A stretch of DNA of 64,000 bases from Paenibacillus solani. GTDB taxonomy: Bacteria; Bacillota; Bacilli; Paenibacillales; Paenibacillaceae. The stretch is taken from the NCBI RefSeq assembly GCF_001277345.1, contig NZ_LIUT01000005.1, positions 124,001 through 188,000 on the forward strand, given 5' to 3'. The notes beneath the pieces are model-generated. The model worked only from the letters and a program-made list of their open reading frames with translations, was not told the DNA's origin and searched no databases. The translations under genes and the position numbers were made by a program. Positions 29,201 to 36,926 of this stretch are shown piece after piece (position 1 is the stretch's first letter; each line of letters starts with the position of its first letter).

Positions 29201-29532
29201 ATGTTGTATTTGCGCTTCAGAATATGCAGAATCCTGAGATGAGCATTCCCGGCCTGAAGATGGAGCCATTCCCGTTTGTTCACGATGCCTCTCATTTCGA
29301 TTTATCTCTGATTGCGGAGGAGGACGGGGAAAGATTGTCCTTCAAGTTTGAATTCAGTACACGTTTATTCCTGAGGGATACGATTGTTCGTTATGCAGGT
29401 TATATGCAGGATATTATATCCGGTGTTCTGGCAGATCCCGACAAGAAGCTGAAGGACATTACGATTGCTCATCATTTAGCTGAGCCCGAACCTGTCTATC
29501 TTGCCGGAGCCCGGGGAGATTTCGGACTATGA
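20299..29532 (+). CDS. Hybrid NRPS-PKS: C-A-T-KS-AT-KR-T-C
   Basis: A 3077-residue synthetase. Order: C (HHILFDG near 153), A (YTSGSTG near 619), T (GGNSINL near 1005), KS (about 1086-1510; CSTS, EAHGSGTT and KTNIGH intact), AT (about 1610-1900), KR (TGGLGYIG near 2248, YSAAN near 2411), T (GGDSLKA near 2559) and a complete C (HHIVSDG near 2760) that should join the chain to the next amino acid. The A pocket reads DAFLVGAVIK: not Asn, probably hydrophobic, identity unresolved. The AT is the odd one of the cluster: GYSFGE for GHSxGE and TAAHS where the others have HAFHS, so it may take hydroxymalonyl from the ACP at 18870. The start is uncertain between ATG 20299 and GTG 20311. Confidence 0.93.
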   Translation: MGESVKKPQKLDKSNVEDILALSPMQSGMLLQYLRDPETTQYVELIALAVSGELKPSLFEQAWAYVVQSNEALRSLFRWEEVNQPVQIVLREHRPVIRYEDYSDYDENAQAGLIAECIAADKKEKFKLDQVPFRLTLCKQTERKHTLLMSFHHILFDGWSTGILLKEWRSAYLMLAQGQKPGRQAKPHLKQFISLLQQQDKPTQENYWSQYLRDMQNRPILTRSAKASAIPVMASYSEKRDSTFTAGLHQWVRSEEVTQAALFYTAWGILLQHYTNSDDVLFGTTVSGRNPTIPVMEHMVGLFINTLPFRMTVGQDKLIIELLAEVNASIQASEEHANTSLTDIKTYGGLRAEGSPFDTLVVVENYPLDEVVTSTDGPLIIEPHHIEEETEFDLTLRITVAEKLEITFSYNNQAYHEDMVKRLAQQYLCILEQITQAQVATYQETRLKDIGILTHEERERILLFNLTTSNYPSEKTVHGLFEEHALLSPESLAVTDERKSYTYRELNEQANRIARSLQAKGMESGQVVGLMANRSTEMIAGIFGILKAGGVYLPLDSAHPSDRIAYMLSDGNVDTVLTSPGFEVMVPDHAQVLKLDEDLLHRGEASELPPAGSPEHPAYIMYTSGSTGKPKGVLVGHRGIVRLVRNTNHVQFEAHDCVLQAGAIGFDALTFEVFGALLNGASLHIADKHTLLDNAKLDAFLRTRAISGGLLTPALFNQLAQQRPDMFAAMRNLVVGGDVLSPKHVEAVRQVCPGLTIWNAYGPTENTVISTCFRIDREFKEHIPIGPPISNSTAYIVDRYDNLLPIGIPGELIVGGDGVALGYLNRPELTAEKFVPDPFRPGGVIYKTGDMARWLEDGTIEYMGRMDQQVKIRGHRIEVGEIESMLLQHKSVQEAAVTVQRRGAQTELCAYVAASETVSVSDLRAYLAAKLPDYMIPSHIVQLDQIPLTPNGKLDRKALPALAEAPREIQEAAMPRTVLENLIADAWKAVLELERIGIHDKYFEVGGNSINLIQLQSKLQRQLKREIPIVTLFQYPTVHDLAAHLAGDTERSADRKSESSAASRKNEQPSLAQSGRAEHGNQGSRDIAVIGLAGRFPGARTIGEFWSNLQQGRESISFFSDDELAEYGFDRQLLKRPEFVKAKGVLDEMDHFDPAFFGYTPDQAAMMDPQVRLLHECAWHTLEDAGCDPQRHVGSIGLFAGVTNNFHWLSQLSDRLHGSLSDMFEVDSLNDSYTVSTRISHKLNLKGPAISLQTACSTSLVAVHLACQSILNGDCDLALAGGASIVLPHKSGYLYQEGMVKSPDGHCRTFDAKAKGTIGGDGVGFVALKSLETAIADGDRVYAVIKGSAINNDGSRKVGFTAPSVQGQADVIARAHESAGVPAESITYVEAHGSGTTLGDPIEIEALTKAFRTDKTGFCRIGSVKTNIGHLDAAAGVAGLIKTALALHYKQIPPSLHYETPNPNIDFANSPFMVNTGLTDWHSDGYPLRAGVSSFGIGGTNAHVVMEEAPVQEDSGKGRANQVLVWSAQTPDALDSMTANLGVYLKEHPSVDLADVAYSLQTGRHSFRYRRMLSCSTVEEAAAALTPSADRASFDTRKVISSTTREEHGSIVFMFSGQGSQYINMGKGLYETEPVFREEMNRCFRLYLDITGSDMQAMLYPDAEAETAAASLQLNQTKHIQPAMLMLEYSLAHLLLSWGVKPDAMIGYSFGEYAAACLAGVMSLEEAMRLIILRGELMQQVPPGGMLSVPLPEQDIKPLLSGSLSLAVVNGPSCIVSGPEEEIAAFEQQMKAGKYVCMRLPVSTAAHSSLLREVAEAFAEAVRMVRLNPPEIPYVSTTTGDWITDEEATDPDYWTRHMTDTVRFADGIDRLVEQPGRLFVEIGPGQDLTLLARRYIDTERGQQALNLMPVEQNRVSDTSLLVNRIGRIWLYGQSVDWKTYHGEEPRQRLSLPAYPFARQRYWIETTSGSSLPGGGTTSKTQGAGGKVAKLPDMSDWFYVPTWKKEQLLPCSSGMNTNIAGNWLVFADENGLSADIMQSIAEYGGQIVVVRAGEHYERATAHQYIVNPQNEHHYMKLFADLEARGTLPDLLLHAWGISAPSSCDSGASWLTATQERGYYSLLYTGKALKKQVSGHEIHMWVLTDHMHAIAGESVLYPEKATVLGPCRVIPQELPNIHCHSIDINLPEAGSWQRDRLIRRLLDEFGAARFELAAAYRDNERWVLGYEPVKIAEPEAEASGLRQGGVYLITGGLGYIGQVLAGHLARSVQAKLVFTTRSSFPTNDKWEQWLTEHGPENTVSVQIGKLKQLESQGAEVLVLTANSSDLEQMKEAVRQIESVFGSLNGVIHTAGMTGEAAFRMLEETDEELSEQHFQAKLYGLYVLDRVLADKELDFCLLASSLSPMLGGLGFTAYSAANHFMDAYVHDRNRRLSTAWTSVNWDGWQLEQEQTIHGQAGTSISELLIAPEEGIELLRRVLSVREAGQIVLSTGSLQDRIDKWVKRTAQEEAPLPKGDGGFYTRPALSGEYIAPVTESERRLCGMWEQFFRIDRIGVLDDFFELGGDSLKAITVVTGIHREMKVEISLPVFFNMPTIRQLAAYIDEAEQSTYHDIEKASIREYYELSSAQKRLYLIQQMETGHTGYNEIVAGILKGKLNKARMEAVLRQLIERHESLRTSFELVNGLPMQKINETVEFEVEYADFSGDIEPGTSDAGLLDEEGETTTNIREAVAQFVRPFDLTQAPLMRAGLIKLEEERHVLMVDLHHIVSDGLSQDIFVNDFMALYAGRDLPELELQYKDFSEWQNRMKETEEQQRQGAFWLNQLQEAPRLALRTDYPRPEARNFAGSRVHFDLSTEQTQALKSLCLKEDVTLFMTLLAAYNLLLSKVCVQQDIIIGTPIIGRKQQALQLIIGKFVNMLPLRNQLDEEMSFSALLQTVRGTTLDAFANQDYQFEEMVQQLGQDRDLARNPVFDVVFALQNMQNPEMSIPGLKMEPFPFVHDASHFDLSLIAEEDGERLSFKFEFSTRLFLRDTIVRYAGYMQDIISGVLADPDKKLKDITIAHHLAEPEPVYLAGARGDFGL

Positions 29533-29565
29533 GTGAAAGCCGGAGGAAGAAAGGGAGGAATAGGG

Positions 29566-32193
29566 ATGGGGCCTGAAAATCGTTTGGACCGACTGGCAGT
29601 GGCAGCTTCTAAAAAGAGCAAGGAACGGGATTACTGGTTGTCCGCATTGTCCGGAGAATATGACAAGAGCGGGTTTCCTGGCGATTATACGCGCGGAACA
29701 GGGGTGACGGTTGAATATGCTTCGTTTTCCTTCCCGCAGGAGCTGGCGGACCGCCTGCTGCAAGTCAGCAACGGATCGGATTCAAAGCTTCATGTCGTAC
29801 TATCTGCTGCACTCGCCGTTTTGCTGGCCAAAATGTCCAATCGCAGTGTCGTTACGCTAGGGACTCCGATCTATAAGCAGAAGGAAGAGGCCGAATTTAT
29901 CAATTCCGTACTGCCTTTGCGGATTAAGATCGATCACTCACTCTCGTTCAGACAATGTCTTCTTCACACGCAAGATACGGTTGTGGCAGCAGTGGATCAT
30001 CAGAGCTATCCGATGGAGATGGTGGCGGAACAGTTGGCGCTTCAAACGGATGATCCCATCGCACATCCGTTATTCGAGGCGGCATTGCTGCTCGACAACA
30101 TTCATGAAGAGCGTTATTTCCGGAATGTGAAATGGACTACGTTGTTTACATTTCGTAGGAATCAAAATCGCATTGAAGGTACGGTTCAATATAACGCACA
30201 GCTCTACCGCAGCGACACGATAGATAAACTTGTCTCGCGTTACACACTTCTGCTGCGGGAGACGCTGGCGAATCCGGATCTTCCGCTGAACAGCATCGAC
30301 ATTCTGCTGCCGGGGGAGAGAGAGGATCTTCTCGGCCCTCTGGCCGGCAGTCCAGCCGAATTTCCTGAACATAAGACCGTTCAGCAATGGTTTGAAGAGC
30401 AGGCTGCACGGACCCCGCATGCGCCTGCCATCGTTAACCGAGGGCAGCACATGACGTATGGCGAGCTGAATGAGAAGGCCAACCAGCTTGCCCGGGTACT
30501 GCGGACGGAAGGAATCGGGGCGGGTGACATCGTAGGCATGCTGTTTGCACCTTCCGCTGACATGATGCTTGGTATGATGGCCGTCCTTAAAGCCGGCGGT
30601 GCTTTTCTGCCGATAGACCCGGATTATCCCGACGAGCGCATAACGTACATGCTGGAAGACAGCCGCGCACAAGTAGTCCTGACACAACAGGCTTTTATCG
30701 GTAGAATGACAGGCCGCAAGACACTGTGTTTGGATGATGAAAAGTTGTTTGCCGGCGAAGCAGATAATTTGGCATTAGAGAGCACAGCGGATGATCTGGC
30801 GTATGTGATCTATACATCCGGGTCAACTGGACGGCCAAAGGGTGTCATGATTGAGCACCGTTCGCTTGTCAATCTGGCTTTCTGGCACAATCGCACTTTT
30901 GGTATAACTCCGGTGGATCGCAGCATTAAGTATGCCGGTTTCGGATTTGACGCTTCAGTATGGGAAGTGTTCCCTTACCTGCTTGCAGGGGCATGCATTC
31001 ATATCGTGCCTTCCGAGATCAGACTGGATGCAAAAAAACTGGATGATTTTTTCACTGAAAATGGCATCACCATCGCCTTCCTGCCGACCCTGATGTGCGA
31101 GCAGTTTATGGATTTGCCGGACCGGGAACCGTCCCCCCTGCGGATCTTGTTAACGGGTGGCGATCGGTTGAAGCGGTATAAGCCGGGCAGCTATAGGTTG
31201 TTCAACAATTACGGTCCCACCGAGAACACGGTCGTGACTACGTTCACCGAAATTAAGCCGGATAACGGAGGTCTTCCGATCGGGCGGCCGGTCGACAACA
31301 CCAAGGTTTATATATTAGACGCTAATTTTCAGCTGCTTCCACCAGGATTGCCTGGACAAATATGCGTTGCCGGTGTAGGTCTGGCTCGTGGTTATCTCGG
31401 TCGCCCAGAGCTGACAGGGGAGAAATTCGTGCCTCATCCGTTCGCTCCCGAAGAACGCCTGTATTTGACGGGTGATCTGGGGCGCTGGCTCCAAGACGGA
31501 ACGCTGGAGTACTTGGGCCGTCAGGATGACCAGGTCAAAGTACGGGGATATCGCATAGAGCCCGGTGAGATCGAAGCTCTGCTGCGGCGTCACGCAGAAA
31601 TTCGCGAAGCTGTAATTCGCATCATGGAAGATGAGAGCGGACAGAACATTATATGCGCGTACTATACCGGGCCGGATGATCTCTCTGCTGCTAAGCTTCG
31701 GGAGCATCTCTCCGGGCAACTGCCCGCTTATATGATTCCGGCCTATTTTGTCCACCTTAACCAGTTTCCTGTAACGGCAAACGGCAAACTTGATATGAAA
31801 GCTTTACCCGATCCGAAAGCTCATGTTCATACCGGCAAGACATATGTGGCGCCACAGGGTGACGCCGAGAACACACTGGTCCGGATCTGGGCTGAGGTCT
31901 TGGCGGTTAGCGAAGACAAAATTGGGGTGCAGGATACATTTTTCGACCTGGGAGGCAACTCATTCCAGCTGGTCCAGGTAGTCAATATGCTGAAGGAAAC
32001 CTTCGGGCATGACATTCCAGTACCTGTCATGTTTCAATACACTACCGTTTCGGCACTCGGTGGCTATTTGCAGAGGATGGACAAAGGAGAAGTTCCTATG
32101 CCCCAAGATATGGCGGACAACGAGGAGATAGATGCGGGATTCGAAACCATGGAGCAGACGATGCTGATTCTGGAGGGAGCGAACGATGACTAA
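29566..32193 (+). CDS. NRPS: half C domain-A(Leu)-T
   Basis: An 875-residue protein. The first 245 residues match only the C-terminal lobe of a condensation domain, starting at KERDYWLSALSGE; the N-lobe with HHxxxDG is absent. A complete C domain ends the preceding protein, so this half may be a docking or acceptor element. The A domain (about 265-725) has YTSGSTG near 415, NNYGPTE and LTGDLG; its pocket reads DAWFLGNVVK, the classic Leu code. The carrier domain has GGNSFQL near 797. ATG 29566 has GGGAGG seven bases upstream; an in-frame GTG at 29533 directly after the previous stop is possible. It overlaps the next PKS gene by 8 bases. Confidence 0.92.
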   Translation: MGPENRLDRLAVAASKKSKERDYWLSALSGEYDKSGFPGDYTRGTGVTVEYASFSFPQELADRLLQVSNGSDSKLHVVLSAALAVLLAKMSNRSVVTLGTPIYKQKEEAEFINSVLPLRIKIDHSLSFRQCLLHTQDTVVAAVDHQSYPMEMVAEQLALQTDDPIAHPLFEAALLLDNIHEERYFRNVKWTTLFTFRRNQNRIEGTVQYNAQLYRSDTIDKLVSRYTLLLRETLANPDLPLNSIDILLPGEREDLLGPLAGSPAEFPEHKTVQQWFEEQAARTPHAPAIVNRGQHMTYGELNEKANQLARVLRTEGIGAGDIVGMLFAPSADMMLGMMAVLKAGGAFLPIDPDYPDERITYMLEDSRAQVVLTQQAFIGRMTGRKTLCLDDEKLFAGEADNLALESTADDLAYVIYTSGSTGRPKGVMIEHRSLVNLAFWHNRTFGITPVDRSIKYAGFGFDASVWEVFPYLLAGACIHIVPSEIRLDAKKLDDFFTENGITIAFLPTLMCEQFMDLPDREPSPLRILLTGGDRLKRYKPGSYRLFNNYGPTENTVVTTFTEIKPDNGGLPIGRPVDNTKVYILDANFQLLPPGLPGQICVAGVGLARGYLGRPELTGEKFVPHPFAPEERLYLTGDLGRWLQDGTLEYLGRQDDQVKVRGYRIEPGEIEALLRRHAEIREAVIRIMEDESGQNIICAYYTGPDDLSAAKLREHLSGQLPAYMIPAYFVHLNQFPVTANGKLDMKALPDPKAHVHTGKTYVAPQGDAENTLVRIWAEVLAVSEDKIGVQDTFFDLGGNSFQLVQVVNMLKETFGHDIPVPVMFQYTTVSALGGYLQRMDKGEVPMPQDMADNEEIDAGFETMEQTMLILEGANDD

Positions 32194-35100
32194 AAGCAAA
32201 CATACACAAACGGCCACCGGGCTGGAAATCGCTGTGATCGGTATGGCAGGCCGGTTTCCCGAAGCGCGAAATATAGAGGAATACTGGGATAATTTGAGAA
32301 ACGGGAAGGAATCGATCCACTTCTTCTCCGATAGCGAACTTGAGGCTGCAGGCATTGATCCCGAATTGATTCGAAACTCCAGATATGTAAGAGCGAAAGG
32401 GCTCGTACCGGATGCGGAATGGTTTGATTCTGATTTTTTCGATTATTCCCCGCGTGAGGCTGAAGTCATTGATCCGCAGCTTCGGATCTTCCATGAGTGC
32501 GCCTATGAAGCTCTGGAGCACGCAGGCTACGACACGGAGCAGACAAGCGGCGCCATCGGTCTGTTCGCAGGGGCATCGTCGAGTATTTACTGGCAGCTAG
32601 TGGCCATGCTTTCGCGCAGTGAGAGCACAGCCGAGCAGTTCGCAGCACTGGCTTTGTCGGACAAAGATTTCCTGAGCACGCGAATTGCCCACAAGCTGAA
32701 TTTAAAAGGCACGAGTGTGAACGTCGATTCTGCTTGCTCCACCTCCCTGCTGGCCATTCACCTGGCCTGCCGAGCACTGCTTACGGGCGAATGCAGGATA
32801 GCGTTAGCTGGCGGAGTTACCGTAACGGTACCCCGGACGGAAGGCTATTTATACGAGGAAGGGATGGTCAGCTCGCCGGATGGCCACTGCCGTGCTTTCG
32901 ATTCAAATGCCAAGGGCACCGTCGGCGGCGAAGGGGCAGGAGTCGTTGTGTTGAAGCCGCTTAAGCAGGCATTAGCCGACGGAGACACTATTTATGCGGT
33001 TATTAAGGGCTCGGCGGCGAACAATGACGGTACGCGTAAAATGGGTTACTCCGCTCCCAGTGTAGAGGGACAGGCGGAGGTAATCCGGGCGGCGCAGCGG
33101 ATGAGCCGGGTCACCCCGGAAACTATCAGTTATATCGAAGCGCACGGTACTGGTACGGCGCTTGGTGATCCGGTCGAGATCGAAGCCCTTAAGCTGGCTT
33201 TCCAGACGGACAAAAAAGGGTTCTGCCGGATTGGCTCCGTCAAGACGAACATCGGCCACTTGAATAGCGCAGCAGGAGTTGCGGCTTTCATCAAAACGGT
33301 GCTTGCGCTTATGCACAAGCAGCTTCCGCCGAGCTTACATTTCAATAAGCCTAATCCCAAAATCGATTTTGCCAGCAGTCCGTTTATCGTCAATACAGAG
33401 CTCACGAGCTGGAGAAGCGAGTTTCACCCGCTGAGAGCCGGAGTGAGCTCGTTCGGTATTGGCGGAACCAATGTGCATGTGGTGCTTGAAGAGGCACCAC
33501 CCCGGGCGGAAGAAACCAAAGGGAGAGATTCGCAGCTACTCCTTTTGTCGGCAAAGACGGAATCAGGACTTGAACAAGCTACAGTTCGGTTCCGCGAATA
33601 TTTACAAGCTAATCCAGGCTTATCTCTACCGGATGCGGCCTATACATTGCAAATCGGCCGCAGGGCATTCAAGCATAGACGTATGCTCGTAAGTTCTTCT
33701 GCGGAAGAAGCGGCGGAGCTGCTGGACAGCTTGCCTCCTGAACGGGTTTACAGCCGTGTTGGCGACAACGAACAGCCCAGGCTCGTATTTATGTTCCCTG
33801 GACAGGGCGCTCAGTATGTCAATATGGGGCTGGATCTGTACAACCATGAGCCGGAATTCCGCAAAGCTGCCGACCGGTGCTTTGATATTATCCGTCCATT
33901 GATGGAGGTTGATTTAAAAGATTTGCTCTATCCCGCCGACAGCGAAGCTGCCGGGGATCATAGTGATCGCTTGAAGCAGACGGACGTGACACAGCCGGTC
34001 ATGTTTATATTCTCCTATGCGCTGGCAAATCTGCTGATCGGATGGGGACTGAAGCCCGCCTCCATGATCGGACACAGCGTCGGAGAATATGTGGCTGCTT
34101 GCCTTGCAGGAGTAATGACAGTAGAGGAAGCACTGGAGCTGGTTGTACTCCGGGGTAAACTTATGCACAGTCTGCCGGAGGGAGCGATGTTAAGCGTACC
34201 TTTACCTGAACAGGAACTCATACCCTTTCTGAACGAAGGCTTATCGCTTGCGGCAGTAAACGGTCCGGCGATGTGCGTCTTATCAGGATCTCTTGAAAAA
34301 ATAGAGCTTTTGGAAGAAGAGCTGAATCAAAAAGGACAGGCCTGCACTAGGCTGCAAACATCACATGCCTTTCACTCCGCCATGATGGAACCGGCAATGG
34401 AGCCATTTCGCCTGAAGTTGAGTGGGATGAAGCTGCAGGCCGCCGACATACCATATATTTCAAATGTAAGCGGAGACTGGATTACAAAGGAAGAAGCAGT
34501 TGATTCCGTTTACTGGGTCCGGCATTTGCGCGGCACCGTACGTTTTGCCGACGGTCTGTGCGAGCTGCTGCATGACGAAAGGGCCGTTTTTGTGGAAGTT
34601 GGTCCCGGAACCACATTAAGTGCATTCGTGCGTCGACATCCGGACAAGAAAGAGCGGCATGCCGTCATTAATCTTATCCGTCATGTGAAGGAGCAGATGC
34701 GCGACGACTATTATTTGCAGCAGCAGGTGGGACGCCTGTGGCTGGAAGGAGCTCGGCCTGATTGGAAGGTATTCCACGCGAACGAGCAGCGTCGACGGAT
34801 AGCACTACCGACGTATCCGTTTGAGCGCAAGCGTTATTGGGTTGATCCGCCGTTTGAGACGGATGTTCTAAAGCAAGGTCTTGTTCGTAAGCAATCGAAG
34901 GAAGCACGCCTCCAAAACGTTGCCGGATCGGTTAAGAAGAATGCCGTAGGGGAGTGGCTGTACACGCCAGTCTGGGAACGTTCCCTGTTGAGCGGAGAGG
35001 CGACTACAGGCATGAAAGCCAAAGCCACTTGGCTCGTTTTTGCGCCAGAGCATGGTGTTTGTTCCCGGCTGGCAGCGGGGTTACAGCAAGCCGGCCATGG

Positions 35101-36913
35101 CGTGGTCATTTCCGTTTATCCATCCGATTCATTTGCTAAGCTGAATGATCAAGTGTATGGGATCGATCCGAGGCAGCAAGAGCACTATACCCGGCTGCTT
35201 CAGAATTTGAAGGAGGCCGGCACCATACCAGAGCGCATTGTTCATGCCTGGTTGACGGAGGAAAGCATACATACCGAGGAATGGACCGCTTCCCGCAGCA
35301 CAAGGATACTCGATAATGGTTATCTCAGCCTTATTGCACTTGCTCAGGCGATGGGGACTTGCGGTCTGCAGGATGAGCTGCAGCTTACAGTCGTAACGTC
35401 CGGTATGCAAGAGGTGACAGGAGAAGAGCGGCTGCTGCCGGAACAAGCAGCGGTGCTTGGGGCATGCCTCGTGATACCGCAGGAATATGGCAATGTGCGC
35501 TGCCGCAGCATCGATATTGCGGATTCGCTCGGGCAGAATGTTTCAGAACATCGGCCGCAAGCGCTATTGGGTCGATTACAAGCCGAAATAATCGCAATTT
35601 CTGCGGATACTTTCGTGGCTTATCGTGGTTTAAACCGCTGGGTGCAGACATACGTTCCAATTCCGGTTCCTGCCGCTTCCGAAGAGAATTCCAGCCTCAG
35701 GGAAGAAGGGGTATACCTGATAACCGGAGGCTTGGGCGGTATAGGAATGACCTTGGCGGAGCATCTGGCGAAGACCGTTAGGGCTAAACTCGTACTTGTC
35801 AGCCGATCTGGAATAGGAGATGAAGCGGACTGGCAAAACTGCATCAAACAAGAATCTGACGCAACTCTGGCAACTCAGTTAAGAATGTTCGAGGAGCTGG
35901 AGCAGTATGGGGCCGAGGTGCTGGTTTGCAAAGCGGATGTAAGCAATGAGCAGCAAATGGAGCAGGCCGTAGCCCGGGCGATCGACCGCTTCGGAACGAT
36001 TCATGGCGTTATCCACGCGGCCGGTACGGCCGATGGTGCGCTTATCCAGAGGCGGACCCGGGAGATTGAAGAACGCGCATTAACAGCCAAGGTGGACGGC
36101 ACGCGTGTCCTCGAACGAGTGCTGGCGGGAAGGAAGCTGGACTTTATCGTATTGTGTTCTTCTCTGACCAGTGTGCTGGGAGCCTTGGGTCAAGCAGGGT
36201 ACTGTGCGGCCAACGCGTTTCTTGATGCTTATGCTTACCGTAAACGCGCACTGGACAATACTCATGTCGTTGCGATTGATTGGGACGGGTGGCAGACTGT
36301 CGGGATGGCAGCGGCGGCTGAGCAAGAAGTGGCCATCGCCGCTGCGCAAGCGGGGGTGTCTGCACAGGGTCCGGGCAAGCAGACCCGACTGCTCCCTGAG
36401 GAAGGAATCGCTGTTTTCAGGTATGCACTGGCTTGCGGTCTGCCCCAGGTAACGGTATCAACGACGGATTTGAGTCTGCGGCTGCATGCCGCCCGCACTT
36501 CATCCCTGCAATCCCTAGTGGATGGGGAAAAGGGCGGTTTATCCCGCACAACGCCACGTTCCGACGTCAGCACGCCGTTTGCATCTCCGGAGGACGAACT
36601 AGAGCAGACTTTAGCTGAGCTTTGGCGGGACTATCTGGGTATTGATCAAGTCGGCCTGCATGATAATTTCTTTGAGCTGGGAGCTACTTCGCTCGATATT
36701 ATTCAAATGAATTCCAAGCTCCAACGTTCGCTTCAACAGGAAGTGTCAGTGGTTGACATGTTCAGCCATCCGACCATATATACGCTCGCCGGGTTGCTGA
36801 GAAGAGTGCAAACGGGAACCGCTCAGCAAGAAGAGACAGCGGACCGCACAGAACTGATACAGGACGGAAAGCACAGGCTGCAGAAGCGGCTGCAAAAAAG
36901 GAATAGAACGTGA
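32186..36913 (+). CDS. PKS module: KS-AT-KR-ACP
   Basis: A 1575-residue type I PKS, the first extension after Leu. KS (about 12-430) has CSTS, EAHGTGTAL and KTNIGH. AT (about 534-830) has GHSVGEY and the malonyl-type HAFHS. KR (about 930-1410) has TGGLGGIG near 1180 and an SSLTS/GYCAAN active site near 1338. ACP has GATSLDI near 1499. In a dihydroisocoumarin pathway this KR would reduce the Leu-derived carbonyl to the hydroxyl that later closes the lactone. The gene starts within the end of the Leu NRPS gene. There is no DH or ER. Confidence 0.93.
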   Translation: MTKSKHTQTATGLEIAVIGMAGRFPEARNIEEYWDNLRNGKESIHFFSDSELEAAGIDPELIRNSRYVRAKGLVPDAEWFDSDFFDYSPREAEVIDPQLRIFHECAYEALEHAGYDTEQTSGAIGLFAGASSSIYWQLVAMLSRSESTAEQFAALALSDKDFLSTRIAHKLNLKGTSVNVDSACSTSLLAIHLACRALLTGECRIALAGGVTVTVPRTEGYLYEEGMVSSPDGHCRAFDSNAKGTVGGEGAGVVVLKPLKQALADGDTIYAVIKGSAANNDGTRKMGYSAPSVEGQAEVIRAAQRMSRVTPETISYIEAHGTGTALGDPVEIEALKLAFQTDKKGFCRIGSVKTNIGHLNSAAGVAAFIKTVLALMHKQLPPSLHFNKPNPKIDFASSPFIVNTELTSWRSEFHPLRAGVSSFGIGGTNVHVVLEEAPPRAEETKGRDSQLLLLSAKTESGLEQATVRFREYLQANPGLSLPDAAYTLQIGRRAFKHRRMLVSSSAEEAAELLDSLPPERVYSRVGDNEQPRLVFMFPGQGAQYVNMGLDLYNHEPEFRKAADRCFDIIRPLMEVDLKDLLYPADSEAAGDHSDRLKQTDVTQPVMFIFSYALANLLIGWGLKPASMIGHSVGEYVAACLAGVMTVEEALELVVLRGKLMHSLPEGAMLSVPLPEQELIPFLNEGLSLAAVNGPAMCVLSGSLEKIELLEEELNQKGQACTRLQTSHAFHSAMMEPAMEPFRLKLSGMKLQAADIPYISNVSGDWITKEEAVDSVYWVRHLRGTVRFADGLCELLHDERAVFVEVGPGTTLSAFVRRHPDKKERHAVINLIRHVKEQMRDDYYLQQQVGRLWLEGARPDWKVFHANEQRRRIALPTYPFERKRYWVDPPFETDVLKQGLVRKQSKEARLQNVAGSVKKNAVGEWLYTPVWERSLLSGEATTGMKAKATWLVFAPEHGVCSRLAAGLQQAGHGVVISVYPSDSFAKLNDQVYGIDPRQQEHYTRLLQNLKEAGTIPERIVHAWLTEESIHTEEWTASRSTRILDNGYLSLIALAQAMGTCGLQDELQLTVVTSGMQEVTGEERLLPEQAAVLGACLVIPQEYGNVRCRSIDIADSLGQNVSEHRPQALLGRLQAEIIAISADTFVAYRGLNRWVQTYVPIPVPAASEENSSLREEGVYLITGGLGGIGMTLAEHLAKTVRAKLVLVSRSGIGDEADWQNCIKQESDATLATQLRMFEELEQYGAEVLVCKADVSNEQQMEQAVARAIDRFGTIHGVIHAAGTADGALIQRRTREIEERALTAKVDGTRVLERVLAGRKLDFIVLCSSLTSVLGALGQAGYCAANAFLDAYAYRKRALDNTHVVAIDWDGWQTVGMAAAAEQEVAIAAAQAGVSAQGPGKQTRLLPEEGIAVFRYALACGLPQVTVSTTDLSLRLHAARTSSLQSLVDGEKGGLSRTTPRSDVSTPFASPEDELEQTLAELWRDYLGIDQVGLHDNFFELGATSLDIIQMNSKLQRSLQQEVSVVDMFSHPTIYTLAGLLRRVQTGTAQQEETADRTELIQDGKHRLQKRLQKRNRT

Positions 36914-36926
36914 AGGAGGTCGCAAC

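Noticed and set aside
29520..29570. Frameshift or nonsense mutation splitting one synthetase gene
   Set aside because: The C domain before the stop is complete, the frame resumes with a separate start and a strong GGGAGG site, and the next protein begins with a second, partial C lobe rather than with the continuation.
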